This document shows, piece by piece, positions 1-12,612 of a stretch of DNA of 64,000 nucleotides. The translations under genes were made by a program, and so were the position numbers. How positions within the stretch are numbered: the stretch's first letter is position 1; every line of letters starts with the position of its first letter. Source of the DNA: Lamellibrachia satsuma (lineage: Eukaryota; Annelida; Polychaeta; Sabellida; Siboglinidae); the NCBI GenBank assembly GCA_033239005.1, contig BSQZ01000078.1, forward strand, positions 1,812,042-1,876,041, in the 5' to 3' direction. The notes under the pieces were generated by a model. The model did not search any database, was not told where the DNA came from, and worked only from the letters and a program-made list of their open reading frames with translations.

Positions 1-3000
1 GAAGACATTCCTGGTCTTCCTCGTCATCGGTCATCTCAATCAGGGTCTGTCAACAGGTGATGTCATTAAGGGTGGTCTCAAAACACTGATGTCAACAGAT
101 GTCATTAGGGGTAATCTTAAAACATGACAGCATGCGTCTTTAGGGGTGATATCAAAACATGTCAACAGATGTCATCAAAACACTGATGTTAACAGAGTTG
201 GTCTCAAAACACTGATGTCAACAGATGTCATTAGGGGTAATCTTAAAACATGACAGCATGCGTCTTTAGGGGTGATATCAAAACATGTCAACAGATGTCA
301 TCAAAACATTGATGTTAACAGAGTTGGTCTCAAAACACTGATGTCAACAGATGTCATTAGGGGTAATCTTAAAACATGACAGCATGCGTCTTTAGGGGTG
401 ATATCAAAACTTGTGAACAGATGTCATCAAAACACTGATGTTAACAGAGTTGGTCTCAAAACATGATGTCAACAGATGTCATTGGGATGATCTCAAAACA
501 GTGCTGCATGACACAGCACGAAACTGATGTCATTTACCATCCTCCCTTACTACATGAAACAAAATGTAAAACTATCTACATTCGCTCAAAGTCGGCATCT
601 TTATGAACTGTGATTGTGGGAAAATAAAGAATGTTTTTTTTTGAAAAATATATCAATATACAATACCATAGAAAACAGCTGTTAACACCATCACATCATG
701 AAACTAATTTTGGAACAAACAAAATAGTTCATAGTTCACAACAGTAAGGTAGTAAATGAAAGCATCCGGATAGACATGCTCTCACCTTGATAACATCAAA
801 GTAGTAGAGACTATGATAGACGGGCCCGAGCAGTAACTTAGGTAGGACGTACTTGACTGCCTCCCTGAAGCCGTGGCCTGCCGACTGCAACAGTAGCACA
901 GACATTCAACTCGACCATTTCACTTCATATGATACTTGAAGGTACAAAGTCTGATCAGTCTTATCATAATATCATGGTACAAACTATATCTATTCTAGCA
1001 CCACGACTGTCCACAATTTTTAAATACAATTTCACCATTATCAGTTTATGAATATCAACCATTCAATATTGGTTTTCAAAGAACAATCAACTTGTTTGTA
1101 AGAAACAACAATTTCATGTATGTTCAGTAAAGGTTAGAAAATGAAACATCCGCAGTGCGCGGAGGTTAGGGTACACAGTGGAAACTTAAAACTCCACCTG
1201 ACATGTCAGACTGCAGTCATTTCTCTGCAGGAGGGTGTTTAGTCGTTCTCGCCCGTTCGGTTTCAACATATCGTCAGCGAACTTCTCATACATGTCAAAC
1301 TCAGCACCCTGGAACAAAACCAACCACAGGAAGGTGTAGTATTGGCCTCAGAAGATGGAAGTAATTCTTAGCCCCGCTTACTTTCTACACAGAGATAGAT
1401 GCACATAAGGCCACTGACTTTCTGTGATGGTGGAAATTCTGCGGAAACTCCAATTTGTATAAACAAGTTTATTCCACATTAGCGATGTTCACCACATAAA
1501 GGTTGAATTATTATTATATCTAAACAGCTCAATGTATACTAGGCATGACATGTGAACGCCTTTTAAAGTTGCATTACCAGTTTGTTGTGGCAGTCGGAAG
1601 CCACTGGTATTCAAAATTATATGTTATTCAGTTTATTGCCCAATGCAAATTTAATTAAATCTAAACTTGTTTAATATCACAATGGTGACGTAATGTTCTT
1701 TATAGATATAAAATTATTAAAAGAATTTTTTTATTTACTAGATTAATAAAAAAAATGCAAGCTGAATCGTCATACCACCACTTCTACGAGGTATTACTTT
1801 GCCACCATTATGATCTTCATGATTTATTTTCGACCAATTAAAAAAATGTTTTCATATTTTCCAATATGGTCAAATGTTGACGCAGTTGCAAAAAAATTTA
1901 CAAATAAAACAGGAAAACTGTGAATTTTAGTTTAAACTCACCTCGATAAGTTCCTCAAAGCAGACGCCAACCAGCGGAACAGCGTTCTCTTCGGTTACTT
2001 CGATGGTGTCCTCGAGAGAACTCAACAGTTTCACCGTCAGTTCATAGAGGTCCAGAATGTTACTAAAGATTACCTCCAGGTCCTGCAATGACAGATGGTA
2101 TAGAAGATGTTATGTGATATGAAAACAAAGTCAGGTAACTTATAAAGCTGGGAGAACAATTTAATATAGAATTATTTTAAACACAACTATGTGGTTGTCG
2201 AAACATTTTAGCGAGTAAGCTTTATGGTTGTGTTTAAAAAAAATCAATATTAAAATTGCACTGTTGCAAAAAACAGCTTTCAGTTTACAGACCAGTCATA
2301 ACTGTGTAATCTTAATAAATGACCACTGCAAATAGCTGAGTTCTATTTAACCAATTTAGGAGATCAATAAATAATCTCAATCTTTTCATAAATTATATTT
2401 GGTCAACTCATGTAATGTTCCAGGTGAAATATTCACCCTGGGTGAGAATCATATAATAGAATATTTACCACCTCTGTGAAATTTCCACCCCCTTCAAATT
2501 CATGGCATACTTGTTTTATTAATCAAACATTTGTATTAAATAACCACTGCATTTAGCCATTTAGACAGTTCAACACCTGTATTAAAAATTTATGATTTTC
2601 TAAAAAAATTTTTTTTATTTAAATAGAAAGTTATATTTATAAAACACATATAATCTGACAGCAATAAACAGTGTTCACAGTCAACAGTAATGCTGTGTTG
2701 GTTCAGTTGGGGTGAGTAGTGAGTATTTCATGGGGCTTGAATATTTGGTACCATGTCAGATCACATTTTCACCCCTCAAAATGTAATGTAACACACTTTG
2801 CTTCCAGGGAAGAGCTTTGCAAACGGTTCACGGAAGACTTTGATGATCATCTTGAGGTCGCGGATATACTGAGTCTCCTCTAGGATCAGATCCTTGACGA
2901 TCGCCTCGTATGTGAGGGATCCCCGCCGGTCCATGCGCGGTTCCTCGTCCAGCGTGAACCCGTCATCGTCATTTGGAAAGAACATGTTCATGAGCACCTG

Positions 3001-3259
3001 AAAGCAGTAAGAAGAAGAACATGTTCATGAGCACCTGAAAGCAGGGAGAATGATGTGTTCATGAGCACCTGATGGCAGTGAGAAGAACAACATGTTCAAG
3101 AGAACCTGAAGGCAGTTAGAAGGACAAGTTGTTCACGAGCACCTGAAGACGGGGAAGGATATGTTCATGAGCACCTGAAGGTGGGGAATGATCACAGGTC
3201 AGTTCATATATTGCAGGAAACTGCTTTAAAATGCATCCTACTTTTCTAGGTGGGGGTAA

Positions 3260-3295
<36 letters not shown>

Positions 3296-6200
3296 GCTCT
3301 GCAGCAGTAGGTGCTGGGAACATTCAGTGTCGACTACATAATGAAGCAAACTGTTAAAATACCTGACTTCCAATTTAAAAAATATAAAAACTCATATGCT
3401 GTATCTCAACTAAAATATTAGCTTGAGCATCTTTTAATATATTTATTGTCTTGCTTTGTTGAAGTTTCATTAATTTTTGAGTGGCTATCTTCAAAGTAAC
3501 TTAAAAGATGCAAAAAAGTAATTTTAAAGGATCTACAAAGTTACAATTTTTCCATGTGTAGATTGGTTATATTCTATTACCAAACATTCATGCACGCACT
3601 GTACAGACCTTATCAGCACACATGGCCACCTTGATGTCCTGCAAGGTGATCTCCTGGTGCTTTATATTCTTCACATAGTTCCCAGTCAGCTGAACAGAAA
3701 CAACACATACGATGTATTATTATCACCACTAAAATTATAAAATGCAATATATCTGGGAGCAGCCCGCTCATAGATGTGAACAGCCATCGTAAAAACATAC
3801 ATACAATCATAAGATTCATAATTATATTTATAATTATAGTTAAAATTATAAATAAATAAAATAGACATTCATTCATTGCCTTTCTTACATGCCTCTTTAT
3901 TGCAGTCCTCCAATTTTAGTTGTGGTTTTCTCCTTCTACTGTGGCCATGACAGTTAATTTTTTATGCCTCCTTAGGTAGTCGGCCCTCCTCCATCCGCAC
4001 AAACCTGACCTGCCCACATCATCTCCTCCATCCGCACAAACCTGACCTGCCCACATCACCCTCCTCCATCCACACAAACCTGACCTGCCAACATCACCTC
4101 CTCCATCCGCACAAACCTGACCTGCCCACATCACCCTCCTCCATCCGCACAAACCTGACCTGCCCACATCACCCTCCTCCATCCGCACAAACCTGACCTG
4201 CCCACATCACCCTCCTCCATCCACACAAACCTGACCTGCCCACATCACCCTCCTCCATCCGCACAAACCTGACCTGCCCACATCACCCTCCTCCATCCGC
4301 ACAAACCTGACCTGCCCACATCACCCTCCTCCATCCGCACAAACCTCACCTGCTCACATCACCCTCCTCCATCCACATAAACCTGACCTGCCACATCACC
4401 CTCCTCCATCCACACAAACCTGACCTGCCAACATCACCTCCTCCATCCGCACAAACCTGACCTGCCCACATCACACTCCTCCATCCGCACAAACCTGACC
4501 TGCCCACATCACCCTCCTCCATCCACATAAACCTCACCTGCCCACATCACCCTCCTCCATCCACATAAACCTCACCTGCCCACATCACCCTCCTCCATCC
4601 GCACAAACCTCACCTGCCCACATCACCCTCCTCCATCCACATAAACCTCACCTGCCCACATCACCCTCCTCCATCCACATAAACCTGACCTGCACACATC
4701 ACCCTCCTCCATCCACATAAACCTGACCTGCCCACATCATCCGGCTCCTTACTATTATTCCTGTTGAGTTGAACTGCCTCCCAATCTCAGTTAATACTTT
4801 CAGTAACCTGTTCTGCTGTTGGAGGAATGCATTCTGCTATTTGTTGGTGCTATTAGACATGTTATTTTATTATAAAACAATGCCAGTAGTTATATTTATA
4901 CGTAGCTGCTACCTTCAGTATGTCAGCTGCAATGTATTCCAGCACGGCTGCGATGTAAATGCTAACTTGGTAGTCTATCTTGTATCCCAGCACCTCCTGC
5001 AGGAGAAATGTCTTACACATTACAGGAACAGTCTGATCCTTTCATTGTGAAATCATGCTATACTGTATGAACTACATCTGTTCTAACATCTAGAACATCC
5101 GAAGTGTTCTAATGAGCCACAATTTTTTTATATAATTTGACCATTATCTGTTTATCGACATCGACCTTGCTGTTTAACATGACATTCAAGTGAAAACATT
5201 CAAATTAAACAAAGGTCAAATTACATGAACAAATTTGGTTCATCAAAACACATTTGGGCAGTCCATGCCATGACCTCCAGCATAACCATCATTTTCATGT
5301 AGGTACTTTTAATCAAAGAAAACCATCAGAAACAATTCAAACATTATTTTCCACATGTCATGCTGTGATTGCACATGCCATAATCAAAAAAAAGCTCAGC
5401 GAACCTTTACAAGAAGGGCGTGGATCTTGTCAACGGGCAGGACAAGTGTTGACTTCTTCTTGCCCTTCTCGAGGGCACGCTTTGCGTCGTTGTGTGCCCA
5501 CATCTGTATGGCACTGGGGAATGTGGTGCCAACGCGGTGCTCGACGTCGGTCCATGTGTGGGGCTGGGAGGCGCACAGCATGCCAAGTAACTGCAGGATG
5601 AGGTCCTCGATGTACTCCAGGGCATCCTCCTTCGCCGACAGCGACGAGTGAACCTGCCTCTGCACCTGCACAGAATACTTAATGTTAAAATTCAGTAAAT
5701 TTTTTACAGTATCCGATCTGCAGGACTACTCAGAAATGCTTTAATACACTGCACCCCATCCTCGCTAGCCAGGTGTGGCAGTAGTAATACTAAATGTACT
5801 GGCAGATCGACCTGTTGAAATATGGACTTATCAGTTAATCCTATGCCAAGTGTAGATATAGGCTGAATCATTTCTACTTCATCCCACTTCCTGTCTTGGC
5901 TGATGTGTTTCACCAGCGCCCAAACTACAAAGAGCGTTCCCACAAAATGCCCGTCCGACCAGCGGCGACGGGTCAACTGCCAATTAAAGTAAAGTTCCCA
6001 TATGTACGCCCCATAAATCCCAGCGAGCAATAGGGGCATTCCATCTCAGATCAGCCAAGGCATGTTGCAGTCATATTTTTGAAATCAACCAACATTTTTA
6101 CCAATTATCCACAGGTCACTATAACCACACATGTCAAACCATACAGCTATAGCTTGAATAGTTTCTAAGTTATCACCATTTCAAATTTGGCAGATTCTGT

Positions 6201-9200
6201 CATTTTGCCAATTTTCAGAAATCATGAAGATTTCTTGGTGTACTTAAAATACCAATAACTCAAAAACTATTTTTAATGAAAGAACTCTTAGATTTGACAT
6301 ATTTATTCTCTATTATATGTAGATAATAACATACATACTATAGTTCCACTTCTGTATACTAGTTCTCCCACAATCTGCCACTGAAGCTATGTTTTTTTAT
6401 GTGCAAAATTGAACCAACAAGCAATTTAGACCTATATTTCAACAATAAAACATGTTAAAACACACATGAATTTTACTTGGATCAATAACACACCTACATA
6501 TCTAGGTATATGAGAAGTTTTAAGTTTCTATCTTGCTATCTGAAAAGTGGTCTATATTTAGCAGCCAAAAATGCTATGTGGCGATGGAGCTAATTTTCCA
6601 ATTTATTTTTATATGAAAGGCAGATACAATGCCTCTGTAATGCACCATATTTGGATGTGCCATATTTGGATTCCCTATTCACATGGCTTCATGTTGAAAA
6701 ACATATTTCAGATGGATGCATTTTATTTTATCTAATCAACCGATTATAGTACAATATCAAATCCTATAGCTGATTTTAATACCTATTCCATATCTAGTAA
6801 AAAAAATTATGTCTGAATACATTTCTACATACTGTTCTAGATTATAAGTGCCTGGGTCTTTCCATGTGAAATCAACAAAATTGTCAAAAAGTTGATTTCT
6901 CAGAATTTACTTAAATTTTAACCAATGACTGAGTGGCTATACTTCAGCACTTGTGCAAAAGAACTAAGCATTTACATGCAAATTGTCTGTAATGCCCTAG
7001 TATGATGTGAACAAGGGGTAAGTGCCCAAAATCATACCCATTATTTTTTACATGTTTTCATGTGCCTCTACCTTGAGAAGTTTTCAATCTACGTATCTGA
7101 AATTTGCTGAAAATGTCTATGCAATTGTCTATGCAAAATTCAAGAATGAGGGGAAGGACAATCATTATGGGTACACCAGGTACACAATAATGGGGACCTT
7201 TTTCTTTTCTTCTGAAAATTATTTCAGCAGTCTGTATTTCAATGTCCATATTGCAACCCTCTATTGTCAAGGATACTGGCAATGATCTTTTAGTTTAGTA
7301 GGTATCTACTTACTATATTTTCAGCATAATTCAATCTTAAACTTTAACTTTTATATATTTTACGACTTTCAACACCCAAAATTAGAATGTGGGACAAGTC
7401 CTATGGCCACCATTTTTCACTGTGCATAGTCCTTTATTAGGTAAACAACATATTTAAATTTCAGGATTGTGTTCTGCCACATTTATTTGGGATATTTTTG
7501 GCCAATTTGGGAGAAATAAAACGTAATTTCCAGCTTCAATATAGACTATTGACAGAATTATTCTCAAAATATAGTATGCAGATACCTACTAAACTAAAAT
7601 ATTATTGCCAGTGTAAGCTTCAATATAAACTATTGATTGAATTATTATGAAAATATAGTGCATAGATACCTACTAAACTAAAATATGATTGCCAGTATCC
7701 CTGATAACAGAGGGTTGTAATTTGGACATTGTACTGTAACACAACAATAAACATTAATACAGGCTGCTGAATTAATAAAAAATAAAATTTTTGTGCACCC
7801 AGTATACCCACTGTCCTTCCCCCTCTCATTCTTGAATGTTGCATAGACAATCTGTACCAATATATCGACATACACTGTATTCAGCAAATTTCACATATAT
7901 AACTTGAAAACTTCTAATGTTAGAGGCACATGAAAATGTGTAAAAAAATAATGGGTATGATTTCGGGCACTTACCCCTTGTTCACATTATACTAGGGATT
8001 ACAGAGACAATACGCAAGTAAATGCTTAGTTGTAGCATGTTTGGCTGCTAAATATAGGCCACTTTTCACTATATACCAACTTTGGAGATCAGTATCTCAT
8101 AAACTAATCAAGATCGAAACTTCAACCTTCTCATATACCTAGATATATATCCAAATAAGATTCTTTTCAATTTTATTGTTGAACTATGGGTCTAAAATCA
8201 CTGGTTGGCTCAATTTTGCACATAAAAACACGCAACTTTAATGGTAGATTGTGGGAGAACTAATATACAGAAGTGGAACTATAGTATGTCTGTTATTATC
8301 TACATATAAATTTTAAATGGTCATAGCTCATAAACTATTTGAGCTACAGCCCTACAGTTTGGCATGTGTGGTTATATTGCCCTGTGGATTAATTGGTAAA
8401 ATTCTGGTTGAATTAAAAAATATGAGTGCAACAAGTTTGTCTTAATTTGGTTGATCTGAGATGGAATGCACCAATGTTAGTATTATTATTAACACAGCAA
8501 CTGAAAACTCAGCATTTCAACAGGTCGATCTGCCAGGGGTACTTATGTAGTTAAAAGCCCCTGGAGGTGAGGGTGCTTCACCCCTTGACAAACCTGTTCA
8601 TTGCAACACCCACTCAACTTCTCTGCGAAGCAGTCATCCACGCTTAAATTATTGCGCTAAGAGCAACTCTCACGAATATTCTAGCTGTGCGAGTCAGCAG
8701 TGCCAATGTGTCGCAAGATCCAGTCAATATATCCTAGTTTGCATGGTGAGCTTAATTTGAGCATGCACAGCAAAACCTGCTGACATAGATAATAATACGG
8801 GTTCATTTGCAGGGATTATGGGTTTCTGTTACCAGCCAATGAAGGTTACAGGTGTGCACCACTCAGGGTTGGTACATATGTTCAAGTATAAGTGTTAGTG
8901 CTGCCAGATATGAGCACAGTCTGCCAATTTCAGTCTGAGTCTGTGTTGCAGGAGAATGTTAGAGGCTGCCAACACCTGTGAACACTTGGGCTGTTAGTTT
9001 GATTCACCGGACAAATCTGCCACGAGGACCAACATTACTTAAGGTTGTAGTCCCCAGATGCTTCAACTGTATACTAACAACTAGACCAGACTGCCATTAG
9101 CTTATGCCTTATCGACAGTCATTTCTGTGTTTAGATTTTTTTTTTAGAATTTAAAAGTTTAGAATATAATCATATTCACAATGCTACAGTTTATACAGTC

Positions 9201-10126
9201 GGCACATAATTTTATATAATCATATATTGTCCAATTAAGAACACTGCACACATTATGACAGCATACACCATGAGTATTTATTCCACAAACACTACCTCCT
9301 AATTGTTCTGAGATCTTTGTTGCATGTTAATATTAAAAGTTGAAATGTAAGGGCTATTAAAAAATATAACAGGGGTTTACTAAATTGACACTGTGTAAGA
9401 TCTATGCTAGGCCTAAGATAGTATGCTTTATCTTGGGATTCTTATACAAGAAAAATATAAGACATCCAAAAAAGGTCAGTATTTTTAGTCACTAATATTT
9501 ATAGTTAACAATTATGAGCACCTTGTACCATAATTTCACTACTGATACTCCATCATGACGTTATAGTATGAAATCCTACAATCAAAAAAATTATCTTGTA
9601 AAGATAATATCTGATAAAATAACAGTGTCAGACAACATTGTATGCCAGTTGCTCTGTTCATAAAATTTCAAGATAATATTGTAGCCAATCCATAAACTAA
9701 CTGTACTTGCAAGTTAATTAAACAATATAAAATGCATGCATGTTGAGGAAACATAACAGCTATTATATTATGACAGCTAATAGAAGATAAGGCACATTTA
9801 TAAAGCCATACAAAACAATCCAGAAATGTAGGTTACAACTAGTATACCATTCAGTGGTTGAGGGAAACATATACAGTAAAGCTTGGAAACACTGAAATCC
9901 AGTGTAGGTATACTTCTGCGGCAGAAAGATCAATTAAAAATGTGGCAAACAGTGGTTCCTGGATCAGGACAGTAGATAACAGACAACAGAATCTGACGGA
10001 TGTCAAGCCAAGAAATTGTACCGTTTGCAATGCACTGACAAACAATCCCTTCCACTTCGGGGCATTTTCTTCCGAGTAAAAGTCGTATGCACTCGTTTCG
10101 GCGGTGTTACTTGTCGCTGGAAACAT
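1..10126 (-). CDS. SOS1: Son of sevenless-like Ras guanine nucleotide exchange factor, 5' part (exons 1-9)
   Basis: SOS proteins load Ras with GTP at the plasma membrane downstream of receptor tyrosine kinases. Coding exons on the minus strand: 10022-10126, 5405-5665, 4913-4996, 3609-3689, 2797-2997, 1942-2082, 1198-1308, 786-884 and 1-46 (cut by the window). All eight introns are phase 0 with GT-AG ends, giving 376 residues. Residues 1-190 match the tandem histone-fold domain ([12 protein letters not shown] near residue 17; [18 protein letters not shown] in exon 2). From about residue 200 the DH domain begins ([14 protein letters not shown] in exon 5; [20 protein letters not shown] in exon 8). 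PH, REM, CDC25 and proline-rich parts lie left of the window. The ATG at 10126 is favoured because it directly precedes the conserved block. The SOS1 symbol means the family; invertebrates usually have one SOS gene. Intron 1 is 4.4 kb and holds a foldback repeat; introns 3, 4 and 8 hold minisatellites. Confidence 0.95.
60..500. repeat. Tandem array, about 126-bp unit, in SOS intron 8
   Basis: A unit beginning GGTCTCAAAACACTGATGTC recurs near 74, 199 and 326, with a partial fourth copy to about 500. Each unit also holds internally related pieces of the form TCAAAACA-TGATGT-AACAGATGTCAT, so it is a higher-order repeat of a shorter motif. It starts about 12 bases from the 3' splice site of SOS exon 9. 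Confidence 0.85.
2998..3190. repeat. Degenerate minisatellite copying the 3' splice site of SOS exon 5
   Basis: About five imperfect 30-40-bp copies of AACATGTTCATGAGCACCTG plus AAAGCAG follow the exon border at 2997. On the minus strand each copy carries the end of the intron (CTTTCAG or a decayed form) plus the first exon bases that encode VLMNMF. Confidence 0.75.
3261..3293. repeat. (AC)n microsatellite
   Basis: Uninterrupted AC dinucleotides inside SOS intron 4. Confidence 0.95.
3986..4742. repeat. 38-bp minisatellite, about 20 copies, in SOS intron 3
   Basis: The unit starts CCATCCGCACAAACCTGACC and continues TGCCCACATCACCCTCCT. The period is 38 bp (for example starts at 4141 and 4179). 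Copies differ at a few positions (CCGCAC or CCACAT; CTGACC or CTCACC). Long minus-strand ORFs across it are artefacts of a repeat without stops. Confidence 0.9.
5799..8541. repeat. Large imperfect inverted repeat (foldback) in SOS intron 1
   Basis: The left arm (about 5799-7340) is found again, inverted and diverged, in the right arm (about 7545-8541). Matching anchors are TGGCAGATCGACCTGTTGAA at both outer ends; TGCATTCCATCTCAGATCA near 6040 and 8460; GTGAACAAGGGGTAAGTGCC near 7008 and, inverted, near 7965; and AGTTTAGTAGGTATCT near 7290 and 7570. The left arm has about 390 bases (6570-6955) absent from the right. It may be a foldback element or two copies of one repeat in opposite orientation. 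No coding capacity was seen. Confidence 0.75.
8555..8760 (-). repeat. Degenerate SINE tail fragment
   Basis: Blocks such as TTCACCCC, CCTGTTCATT, CTCAACTTCTCTG and ATTGCGC occur in the same order as in the better SINE copy at 15440-15775, with heavy decay. No tRNA-like head is recognisable. Confidence 0.5.
8761..9850. other. AT-rich intronic DNA, no feature recognised
   Basis: Left over from SOS intron 1. I see no exon-like reading frame, repeat array or transposon signature. Confidence 0.5.
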
Positions 10127-10182
10127 GTCCTTTTAAATGCTAAGCATTGTGATAATATTACAATGATCGGATATCGCTAGGT

Positions 10183-10193
10183 GTCGCCATCTT
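10183..10193 (-). promoter_or_regulatory. YY1-like motif upstream of SOS
   Basis: The minus strand reads AAGATGGCGAC, a close match to the YY1 initiator-type motif, 57-67 bases upstream of the proposed SOS start codon. It could mark the transcription start or 5' UTR. Motif match only. Confidence 0.4.
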
Positions 10194-10382
10194 TGCAACA
10201 TAATTTGACCTTGCATGTGTATTAGTTATCTCCCTTTTGCACAGTGCAACCACGACTAAGATACCATCGCGTTGAATCGTAACGCAACGAATAATGTACT
10301 GGCGCGATTCACGGGTCGCCTGCTCTAGGTGGATATCAATATTTGCAAATTTGTTTACAAATTCAACTGCTTCCGCAAAATA

Positions 10383-10417
10383 ACCGGAAACAGACGTGCC
10401 CAATTGGCGCATGCGCG
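10383..10417. promoter_or_regulatory. ETS-, CCAAT- and NRF1-like motif cluster upstream of SOS
   Basis: ACCGGAAA (10383-10390, ETS core), CCAATTGG (around 10400) and the palindromic GGCGCATGCGCG (10406-10417, NRF1-like) lie within 35 bases, in a locally CpG-rich patch. This is typical of an animal housekeeping promoter and fits the SOS start at 10126. Confidence 0.5.
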
Positions 10418-10617
10418 TTACTGGAGGCGCGCGTACTGTGTCGCCGCTAATAGTTTCACTAATAAAATATTATACGCGTAAACGTGTTGTGATGTTTCAT
10501 TTATGTTTAAAAACTTCATATTGTACCAATATAGATCAACTGGCTGTTGAGATAGTTGACCGTGAAGCCGAATTAATTCAATGTTACCTTTTACCCATGT
10601 TTGATAATCGTAAGTAG

Positions 10618-11530
10618 ATTATTGTGGAGCAAATCATTATCAGACCCATGGACAAATCGTACTCCAATCGGAGTTTCCACCTATATCAGCAGCTAGATGG
10701 GATTTTTATTGGAGCAGTTTACCAATCAAACGATGCAACATAATGCTAAACCAATTTGGTACTTTCCATTTTAGAAGAAACAGCAAGCCAAGAAATGTAC
10801 ACCTATTTGGGTTTTTACCCATGCTATTAGAGTAGTGTGTGGCAAAGCACACCATATCATTAGAGGCAAACACAATTTGGCAGATTTTGGCCTACTTGTT
10901 TTCATCTAAGGCGGAAACGGTTAAAGCAGTTACATATACACACATCTTAACTAAATAACGATATAAATGTAATTTTTTTAATAAAACAACGACAAAATTA
11001 CATTTTAGTGGCAGTCATACACATGTCGCAAATTTCGTCATGTGGGGCCCAATAATCCGTGGCGTGTATATTTTTTATTGAAACATTAAGCCCATTATGC
11101 CCAACACCAATGCATAGGCCCTATTATAGGAGTCAGACCACAGTTGAGAATTGCATTGGTTGCCATGTTAACGTTTTGTCTGATTATAAGAAAACGTGAC
11201 CATCAAAAATTCTGAAAATTATCCACAGCAACTGCCATCATCTCATTGATATACTGACCAAATTTTATTAAAACCACACACCTCCAGCTCTTTTAAATCG
11301 CTCCGACGTGCGATGCATATACATTTTGCCAAAAATAGCCATGTATTCATGCGCTCGCGTGGCCCATAGCAGAAAAATTCCCATAAATCCCTCTGCCCGT
11401 TAAACTCTTTAAAAAATGCACTTTTTCCCAACCAATAGCTTCTACAAACAAACTTTGAATATTCCTGCTCAAAGGCACTCGTGTCACATAATATTAATTT
11501 ATTAAGTTCCCATTTTACAATTTCATACGC
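10618..11530. other. Intergenic DNA with one arm of a diverged inverted repeat (10865-11095)
   Basis: The stretch 10865-11095 (anchors CATCTAAGGCGGAAAC, GCAGTTACATATACACA and TTTATTGAAACATT) recurs inverted at 14620-14890. The rest has no supportable gene. A 62-codon minus-strand ORF at 11243-11431 has no recognisable motif and I do not call it. Confidence 0.5.
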
Positions 11531-11539
11531 CCTACATTC

Positions 11540-11822
11540 GCCCTATATCGGGCGGTTCGGGCGGCTGGCTGGTCACGGGCGACGGGCGGGTCACGAACGG
11601 TGAGCGGATCTCGGACGGTGCATGGTTAGTTCTCGGGCGGTGGGCAGGTCTCGGGCCGTGGATTGCATTGGGCGGCGGGCGAGTCTCGGGCGGCGAGTGG
11701 GTTATGAGTGTCGGGCTGGTTTCGGACGGTGGGCTGGTCTATGGCGGCGACTGGGTCATGAGTGACGGGCGGGTCTCGGGCGACGAATGGGTTGCGAGTT
11801 GTGGGCGGGTCTCATCGTATCA
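11540..11822. repeat. GC-rich degenerate tandem repeat
   Basis: Imperfect short units built on GGGCGGGTCTCGGGCGGT are repeated over about 280 bases and stand out sharply from the AT-rich surroundings. No protein-coding signal was seen. Confidence 0.7.
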
Positions 11823-12339
11823 TTATGACAACTAATCGTCAATGCATGTTGGTATATAAATAAGGCCTATATATACTTAGACTTAGCAATGTGGCAAGCT
11901 TGTCAATAAATAATGTTTACGTAACCACAATAGTCGTGAAAATGCAGTACCTGTATGAAAAGGATCATTTTATAAGATATTTTAAAGATGTTTACCTCTT
12001 TAGTAATAAGTGTGTAATTGAACTGAGTTCTAGCTGAATGTTGTTTCGTCTACTGTTTCATCTTATATGTCCCTGTGATGGGGAACCCAGCCGACCGTCT
12101 CAGGACTCGAGAGGTACGCGAGGAGAACAGTGCTTATAATCCCATGTGTAACATGTGTAACATGTGTAACATGCCCACCTGAAATATTTGTCAATTTTAT
12201 TTTCAAGCATTCATGCTGCTAGCACTTCATTATCAGTATATCATTTGTTTCATTCAGTTATCGTAATCTGTGAGAATTAATACTTTCTCATATTCAATAT
12301 GCAGATTCCTTCATTATTCATTAACGTTATTTTGTGACT

Positions 12340-12612
12340 TCTAGTTCTTCTATGGTCCATAAGTGAGAAAAAGTACGTAAAACTATTAATATTTTCACAA
12401 CTATTCAATATCGTAAATACTTCTATTTTACCTCCTCTTAATCTCCTTCTCTCTAGTGTTGTTAAACCACATTCTTTTTTGTGAGGGGGAGTTCTCTCAG
12501 TTCTGGAATCAGTTTAGTTGCTCTCCTTTGTATTGTGGGGGGTCTCTCAGTTCTGGAATCAGTTTAGTTGCTCTCCTTTGTATTTTTTCTAGCGTATCGT
12601 AGACCTTCTGAA
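12340..12612 (-). mobile_element. Non-LTR retrotransposon (LINE) 3' ORF2 fragment
   Basis: Minus-strand translation, with frameshifts, gives LEKIQRRATKLIPELR and then LTTLERRRLRGGKIEVF. These are the conserved blocks after the reverse transcriptase in CR1/Jockey-type LINEs, and they match the fragment at 59270-60800. A stretch of about 50 bases (TCTCAGTTCTGGAATCAGTT onward) is duplicated in tandem near 12490 and 12541. The copy is dead. Confidence 0.7.

Noticed and set aside
3916..4742. CRISPR-like array of 38-bp repeats
   Set aside because: The units are contiguous, with no unique spacers, in an animal intron; an ordinary minisatellite. The same goes for the 31-, 27- and 32-bp arrays.
10158..10412. 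84-codon minus-strand ORF upstream of SOS
   Set aside because: It overlaps the promoter-motif cluster, has no recognisable motif and shows no splice relation to SOS exon 1.
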